Part shown: positions 58,276 through 64,000 of the stretch, piece by piece
Numbering within the stretch: position 1 is the stretch's first letter
Layout of the letters: the number at the start of each line of letters is the position of its first letter
Assembly: GCF_958298935.1 (NCBI RefSeq)
Contig: NC_084940.1
Location: 23,989,146 to 24,053,145 of the forward strand
Direction: 5' to 3'
Origin: Phragmites australis
Lineage: Eukaryota; Streptophyta; Magnoliopsida; Poales; Poaceae
DNA length: 64,000 nucleotides
Made by a program: the position numbers and the translations under genes
Notes under the pieces: generated by a model
Told to the model about the DNA's origin: nothing
Seen by the model: only the letters and a program-made list of their open reading frames with translations
The model's database searches: none

Positions 58276-61200
58276 TTATTGCCTAGACTCGTCATCGTCA
58301 TCGTCATCTGAACCCTCCTTGTCATCGGATGATTCCGCTCTGTTAGGTTCTTCACCACCATCACTAGTTTTGGTTTGCTTCTCTTTCTTCCGTTGCTTCT
58401 TCTTTTGGCGTTTCAGGCGCTTCTTGGCCGTCCGCTCCTCAGCTGCTTTAAGCCTTTCCTCCCTCCGCAGTTCAAACTCAGCCATCTCTTTCCTCTTTTG
58501 GTAGTCAGCATCCATTCGTGCTAGCCGGTCCTGTTCTCTCCTCCTCATTTGCCGATACTGTAAAAAGAAGAATGCTTGCAGTTAAACATCCCATCTTTTC
58601 CAAACAACTTTTCGAGTCCCAAATCACTGATTGCGTGATTTGCCATTCCCATGTCCCTATGACATGTCCTGAAACTTTACTTAGGGATGGGGAATACACT
58701 CAAAATCCCCAGAAGAAAAAAAAAAGTCTATTCTGTCCTAGGAATGCTGGAACCAGAGGAACCAGATAAAGAAGTCATGACTTTCGTGTGTTAAGTGAAA
58801 AGAAGATGTGAGATGCAAACTCTGGTGAAATCAAATCACTGATTGCATGCTTTGCCATTCCCATATCCCTATGACATGTCCTGAAACCTTAGTTAGGGAT
58901 AGGTAATACCTTCAAAATCCCCTGAAGAAAAAATAAGTCTATTATGTCCTAGGAATGCTGGAAACAGAGGAACCAGATAAAGAAGTAATGATTTTCAAAC
59001 AATATAAAGTGTTAAGTGAAAAGAAGATATGAGATGAGAACTCTGGTCAACAACACAATCAACAAAATAGGCCTTGAATCGTGATGAGTTAATAAACTCT
59101 ATCTCAAAATTTCCAGTAGCAATTTCCAATTAAAGGTTGCAATTTAAACCCACGATTTGATGGGAGCACATGACATATATTTTGGACCCAAAATTCTTAT
59201 TCATGATAGCTGAATTAACAAGGGCTTTGCCATCATCTTTCTTTTTTAGAGCAGTCAGTATGTCACACTTGGAATCTTTAAAAATATATTACACCAGTCA
59301 CAAAATTAAATAATTAAGATAACCATCTGAAGAAGATTAGCAATAAAATAATTAGACACCATTTCATATGCTAATACTGATCATAATAACATCAGAAATA
59401 TTCAGTCAGAAATAATTTCATGCAGTAATCTATAAATGAGCTTCTACTCTACAACCATCTGACAGCAACAGGAGAAAAGTCAGCCATATCGTCTGGAGAC
59501 ACTATGAAATATCTAATAACCATATTATTTCTCATTTGCTGTTTGCATCCTAATTTTGGTGGCAACAGCTACAACATATACTCTTTGAACATTAGAAACT
59601 GAAATTATAAACATATCTTTACTATACAGCCACTTATTAGAGTAGCAACCAAAATTTTCACCCCTACAAATAATCAGCTTGGCTATCTCAGTAAATGAGC
59701 AGTACTAGATAACTTTCATGCTTTCATGTGGGGTCAGAGCTAGCATACTGCCAGTTCGCAAAGTACACCATCCGCAGTACCACGGCTGGAACAGAATAAC
59801 TCTTATCCCTCTTAAGAGAATGTACAATAGCACCACCTCAGCAGTCTCTTAGACTTTCCATATCAGCAAAATCAGATAGAGAACATAGGTTGTCTCTTAG
59901 TGATTTGTGGGATCGGGTAGAGATAACGTAAGAGACAACTTAACGATTTTGTGGAGATACATAAAGACGACTTACAGAGTCAACCAATTGGAGGGATCAC
60001 CACTTAAGTGGTTCCTAAGCTGTAAGTCGTCAACCAATTGGAGGGATCACCACTTAAGTGGTTCCTAAGCTTATGTGGAGGCTAAGAGAAAACCTAAGAG
60101 ACAACACCTCTGTACATAACCCCTAAGTCAAGCAAGATATGGTTATTGGCTTCATAATCTTATCACTTGGTTGCATAGGGTATCAGTTAGTTGCCACTGT
60201 TAGGGTGGCATATAAGCCAAGCCGTCATCACTCATTTGCTTCAAGAAACAGAAATTCTATCGTCTACCCTTCCTCTCTCTCTTCCAGCCACATGCTTGCG
60301 ATTGACACCTCTGCACCACCCAAATGCAGAGGCCTGGTCCTTGTCCTCCTATTCCCCATGATTACCCTCTCTGATTCTAAGCATATGATACATGCAAACA
60401 TGAACATACATATGCTTTTAAAAGCAGTTCCGAATATAACAATAATATAATTCAACATCCAGAAAAAGGATAAAAAGTCCCAACTAATGGGGTTCGAACC
60501 TATAATGAAAGCCTACTACAGAATGAGAGCATCAAACAGCAATTTTGGGACCCAGTTCTGAAGCAGAATGAATGCCAGAATGAATAAATCTAAACAGGAA
60601 AAGGATGACCTTTCTCACTCTATTTTTCCAGACACGTTACAACATACCTCTGGCCAAAGACTATTTTTCGCACATATTACAAAGTTATACTACAATACTT
60701 GGAAGTTCATTTCAATCAAACACAAGACCCATAATATCGCAATTAACTGTCCTTCAATGGTAAAAAAAGTTAGATCATAACACTGCTTATTAATTCTCAA
60801 CTGTGCTTGATATATATGTGTTTGTCAACAAAGCAAGGAAAAATTTATGAACTATGAAGTCGCACATCAGATCATATGCTCTCTGAGTACTCATGTAATC
60901 TCAAATACCTATCTACAATAATCATAGCTACCAACCAAAGAGTAGAGTGATATAGGAACATGCCAAGGTTTTCATGTTGAATAAAGCTGACAACACATGC
61001 TCAATCAAAATCACTGGTAACACAAATAGCGGGTCTGGATTCAATGGATAGACTTGATATTCCAGTATCCAGTCATATTATACCAACCAAAAACCTACTT
61101 AAAGTGCCCTTAAAGCACATAGCATGCGCAAAAAATTAAATCTTCTCCATGCGGAATTCCAGTCTTCTGTTTACTCTGCTCACTACCCACAAGTTCACAC

Positions 61201-62621
61201 CCTGCCTTCCCGTCTCATCAATTCCCTAACCGACCTTGACCTTTCATCACAGATTGGAAACACATTCCCATCAATGTAATAAGCTCCCATTGGTTAGCTG
61301 AAGTCAACAAAAGTCATTCTCTTCATTTTCATAATAATATATAACCCTAATAACTAGACCATCCTGCATTCTTAGAATCAGGAAAACAAAACAAAAAAGC
61401 ATGTTATATGGGTATAGCCATGTAAACATCAGTATTTTTCAACTTCCCAACAGCATAAGCTGCAATTACACTAAGTACTGTAAGTCTTTATGGTTTTTAA
61501 AGCGGTAAGGTGAGGCATGGCGACTCACCCCCTTCACAACGCCTAGGCGATTATGAGGCGATGCCATACCCAACCCAGAAACAGCATCTGAAAGGAGGAA
61601 TAAAAAGGGGAAAAAAAGGGGGAGAAGAGTGGGGTCTGGCCCAGCCCATACCCCTTTCCTCTTGTAATGCCCTCCCCTCCCCCCCCCCCCCATCGCGCAG
61701 CATCGCCGCTCGCTACCCTTCTCTCTCACACAGCGCAGCGTAGCACCGCCGCTCGCTGCCGTCTCTCTCCGCCAGCCAGCCACTCCATCTTCCAGGCACT
61801 CCCATGCTTCATTACCCCGTCCCTGCCAGATCGACCACCGCCGCTGGTAGGAGGGAGCGCTACGCTGGCCACCGATAGGGATGGGGGTGGCAGCAGCTAC
61901 TTGGCCTTGCTGGCTGGTTCCCCTCCCACTCTTTCTCTCTTCTCCCCATCCCCTCATTATTCACTGCTTTTGGTAAGGCGTGGACGACGCCATGCCATCC
62001 CGGAGCGCCTTGTTGCCTAGGCGACGCCTTAAAAACCATGTTTTTAATACTAAATTGCTTGCCAAATTTGTAGGTCCTACTTGAAATTTTAACCCAAGCA
62101 CCATGGTAGTTCTAGATAAACATTACATAGCCGTATTATACAACGAAAGGATTAATTAGTTTATTCATGTTCAAAAGAATTTTCAGGAAAACCAATAAAA
62201 TACTTGCATTTCCCCAAGCAATAGAATCCATGTTTTCACATGTTAATTGACAAAAAGAAATCATTGTAGCAACTATAAAGCAAAAGGAGGTTACTGTAAT
62301 ACTCAGAATCGCAGGAACCAGGGAAAGATTTTACATCAATCACAGTGAGGGAGCGAAAGAGAGTACCTGGTGGAAATCACCAGAGCCAGATCCAGCAGAG
62401 GATCCAGAGGTGTTACTGACACGAACGGGGACATTCTCCATGATGCGCCTGAGCTTCACCTCCAGGTCCTCCTCATCCTCTCGCAGCTTTACTCCTCCTG
62501 AGCTCTTTCCCACCGCATCTACCACAACCAGCTCCTTCCCACTGTCACTACCCGAAGCCTTTCCTGGTGGTGCTATAGGGACTAGCTGCTGCATGCTGCT
62601 ATCTCTGCCGGGTGCTGACAT
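58276..62621 (-). CDS. PRKRIP1: PRKRIP1 homologue (DUF1168), spliceosome-associated protein, two coding exons
   Basis: Exon 1 is 62621-62367 (ATG at 62621, MSAPGRDSSM) and exon 2 is 58557-58276 (TAA). The 3.8 kb intron has GT (CAG/GTACTC) and AG (TTTTTACAG) borders, phase 0. The 178-residue product has a charged segment EEDLEVKLRRIMENVPVRVS, a Ser/Gly stretch, GDFHQ/YRQMRRREQDRLARM across the splice, then YQKRKEMAEFELRREERL and AAEERTAKKRLKRQKKKQRK (basic, probably nuclear), and an acidic Asp/Glu tail. The DFHQYRQMRRRE core and the TAKKR-KRQKKK helix identify the PRKRIP1/DUF1168 family. The human member is a component of the catalytic spliceosome; the plant role is inferred from that. It is the only clearly intact cellular gene here. 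Confidence 0.85.
58620..59050. repeat. Tandem duplication of about 213 bases in the PRKRIP1 intron
   Basis: Copy 1 begins CAAATCACTGATTGCGTGAT at 58620 and copy 2 begins CAAATCACTGATTGCATGCT at about 58832. They share TCCTAGGAATGCTGGAA and AGAGGAACCAGATAAAGAAG with scattered changes. The duplication lies right behind exon 2's acceptor. Confidence 0.88.
59051..59810. other. Intron sequence, nothing recognised
   Basis: AT-rich intron sequence with short frames only. Confidence 0.5.
59811..60127. mobile_element. MITE-like element in the PRKRIP1 intron
   Basis: The left end CTTAAGAGAATGTACAATAG and the inverted right end CTTAGGGGTTATGTACAGAG are similar; GTCTCTTAG words recur in both directions (for example 59852 and 60094). 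Inside, a 43-base segment is exactly repeated (59979-60021 and 60029-60071), each with the palindrome CCACTTAAGTGG. The superfamily was not determined and no target duplication was fixed. Confidence 0.5.
60128..61489. other. Intron sequence, nothing recognised
   Basis: No coding potential and no clear repeat. A GGTTCGAACC word at 60490 looks like an RNA polymerase III B box, but no A box was found. Confidence 0.5.
61490..62039. mobile_element. Inverted-repeat element with GCCTAGGCG ends in the intron
   Basis: Left ATGGTTTTTAAAGCGGTAAG and inverted right CATGGTTTTTAAGGCGTCGC agree, and both ends carry CGCCTAGGCG and GGCATGGCG words. The interior is GC-rich with a C run (61678-61692). The open frames in it are compositional. 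It is a DNA-transposon derivative of some kind; the superfamily is not assigned. Confidence 0.6.
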
Positions 62622-62928
62622 TGCAGGATACAACTCTACTTATCTTTCAAGCTGGCTGCACATAACCGAATGATAAAGAATATGAGTGCTGGGTTTTCCA
62701 TCAAGTCTGGACACATTCAAACTTCAAGATCATAATATGCAGATTGAAATTCCTAGTTCTTTTTGGGGTTATCACAAAATACCAGATGGAACACACACAC
62801 GCACTGGGTAACGAAATAGCACAATAATGACTTGCTGGGAAGGCGTGCACAGAAAAAGATTGGAATTTCATGCAAATGCAATAACAATATGATTGCTAGG
62901 GGATTGAAATACTGTTCACGAGCGGTAC

Positions 62929-63262
62929 TGTAGCACAAGATCAGATTACTTAGGTTGGATTGTTAGTTTGAACCAGATTCGGTTAGAGATAAGATTAGAG
63001 ATCTCTTAGTTTAAATCAGATAAGAGTTAGAGAATATTTAAAGTTGTATTTGAATTAGAACTTTGTAGGCTGGCTGGCTGGCTATATATAAACGGTGCCA
63101 GCCGTGATTAAGGAATCAACCATACAAGAGAAATCAATCTAGTTCCTAGTCCCCTTCTCCTATGTCTTCCTTATAATTCTAAGTCTCTACAATCTATAGT
63201 CCAATCTCTCTCCTAGCAGCCGACGCTGCCCGACTATCCTCCCGGTGGTGTTTACCCTAGCA
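62929..63262 (-). mobile_element. Possible solo LTR fragment upstream of PRKRIP1
   Basis: TGTTAGTTTGAACC (62961) to ACCCTAGCA (63262) has the make-up of a short plant LTR: a TATA box (CTATATATAAAC near 63082) followed by a CT-rich leader-like stretch. The orientation of the TATA box is plus-strand. No target duplication was found, so this is tentative. Confidence 0.3.
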
Positions 63263-64000
63263 ATGATTGTCAGAAGCAATTCAATATAACTGAAAATACG
63301 TTGAACTTAGCCAAGGTTTAAGTAATACAATTTTCTGATGGTATTAGTGAAAACTGAATGAGCATAGTAATTGCAGAGAATGGACAAAAGGGTTTCTGTA
63401 AAAAAAAATGGACAAAAGGGTGATCCAACACAGGAAAAGATGCATAGTATTTCTTCCTTTGGTCTTCAAGTGAACAGCAAGTGGCATCGAAATTTAGGAC
63501 ATTCTCCATGCTATGATCTCTAAGAAATTGCAGCAAGTTATAAATCTATCCAAAAAAGAGTAAACATATGCCACCACAAGAAGATGTAAGACCCCTAATT
63601 GCAGGCATTGAAGTAATTGTAGTGACCTATCGGAGTTAGTGTTGAGGTTGCAGGCAGTGAATTAACTGTTCTTCTACAGACCGCGAGAATCATCAATATC
63701 CAATGTAACTAATCATCGACAATAGGTTCGAGTTGGCAAGTCTGAACTAATACAATTTCACAAAAGGGAAATTACAACACAGTGGGATCTCTAGCCTTAA
63801 AAAAGAGTCAGCACCCAAGCTATCCTTGTAGTAACATATTTCAGTCCATCCATCCATGCATCCACCGGGCCAAACAGCAGTATCCACAGCAGAAACCCCA
63901 ACCCAAATCGGCATAGGTATGGCGGTACAGGGCTCTAGACGAGCAGCGGATCCGAGCATGCGAAGATGAAGAAGCTTCTCACCTCGAGCACGCAGCGCCC
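63263..64000 (-). other. 5' flank of PRKRIP1, possible 5' UTR intron
   Basis: On the minus strand CTCGAG/GTGAGAAG at about 63983 is a good splice donor at the window's right edge, and ATGTGCAG near 62660 is a possible acceptor just before the ATG. This would make a 1.3 kb leader intron. No coding sequence is supported here. Confidence 0.3.

Noticed and set aside
60480..60510. tRNA gene or SINE suggested by GGTTCGAACC
   Set aside because: No matching A box or acceptor stem could be found at a proper distance on either strand.
61667..62020. Pro/Ser-rich 117-codon frame as a captured gene fragment
   Set aside because: It lies in the GC-rich interior of an inverted-repeat element, begins in a C run, and shows no domain.
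62961..63262. Full copia element at the right edge
   Set aside because: Only an LTR-like stretch is visible; there is no internal coding region, second LTR, or target duplication, so it is reported only as a possible solo LTR.

Overview
This window is plant nuclear DNA, most likely from a grass (Poaceae). The evidence is the dense nesting of transposable elements: Tat-lineage Ty3/gypsy elements with a tRNA-Arg-type primer site and an antisense gene, CRM-like gypsy, En/Spm (CACTA), and Mutator-like elements (MULEs) with a plant mobile domain. An ordinary intron-containing plant gene lies at the right edge. The species cannot be named from sequence alone. I see no prokaryotic features.

Layout. 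(1) From before position 1 to 18691: a minus-strand CACTA element. Its transposase gene (transposase-associated domain, Transposase_21, DUF4218, DUF4216) is split by a 14.3 kb Tat-type gypsy element at 1629-15889 (element A, target duplication GGAGG). (2) 18692-21868: AT-rich DNA with no recognisable gene, a MITE-like element (about 21437-21748) and TA/GT microsatellites. (3) About 21869-38497: a large terminal-inverted-repeat element of MULE type (MULE-1). It carries a decayed MURA transposase, a plant mobile domain gene and three GRF-type zinc-finger genes. It is split by a 7.7 kb CRM-like gypsy element at 27155-34867 (element B, duplication CAGGG, initiator-Met primer site). (4) 38559-57551: a second MULE (MULE-2) with a perfect 9-bp duplication, CAAAACGTA. 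It is split by a 14.7 kb Tat-type gypsy element at 42201-56893 (element C, duplication GATCC). (5) 57552-64000: a cellular gene on the minus strand, a PRKRIP1/DUF1168 homologue (two coding exons, intron of 3.8 kb), with MITE-like insertions and a tandem duplication in the intron.

So three DNA transposons each hold one later gypsy insertion, all three with exact 5-bp target duplications. Elements A and C are relatives in the same orientation. Their gag-pol is on the minus strand. Near the 3' end of each element, on the opposite strand, lies a separate gene with its own TATA box, an intron and a long Glu/Arg-rich coiled coil. In element C this antisense gene reads open for 1053 codons after removal of a 78-bp intron, although gag-pol of the same copy is broken. 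That contrast is the most interesting signal in the window. A PR/RT-junction stop codon shared by both Tat copies, the G-box palindrome arrays in the LTRs, and the PMD + GRF cargo of MULE-1 also deserve a second look.
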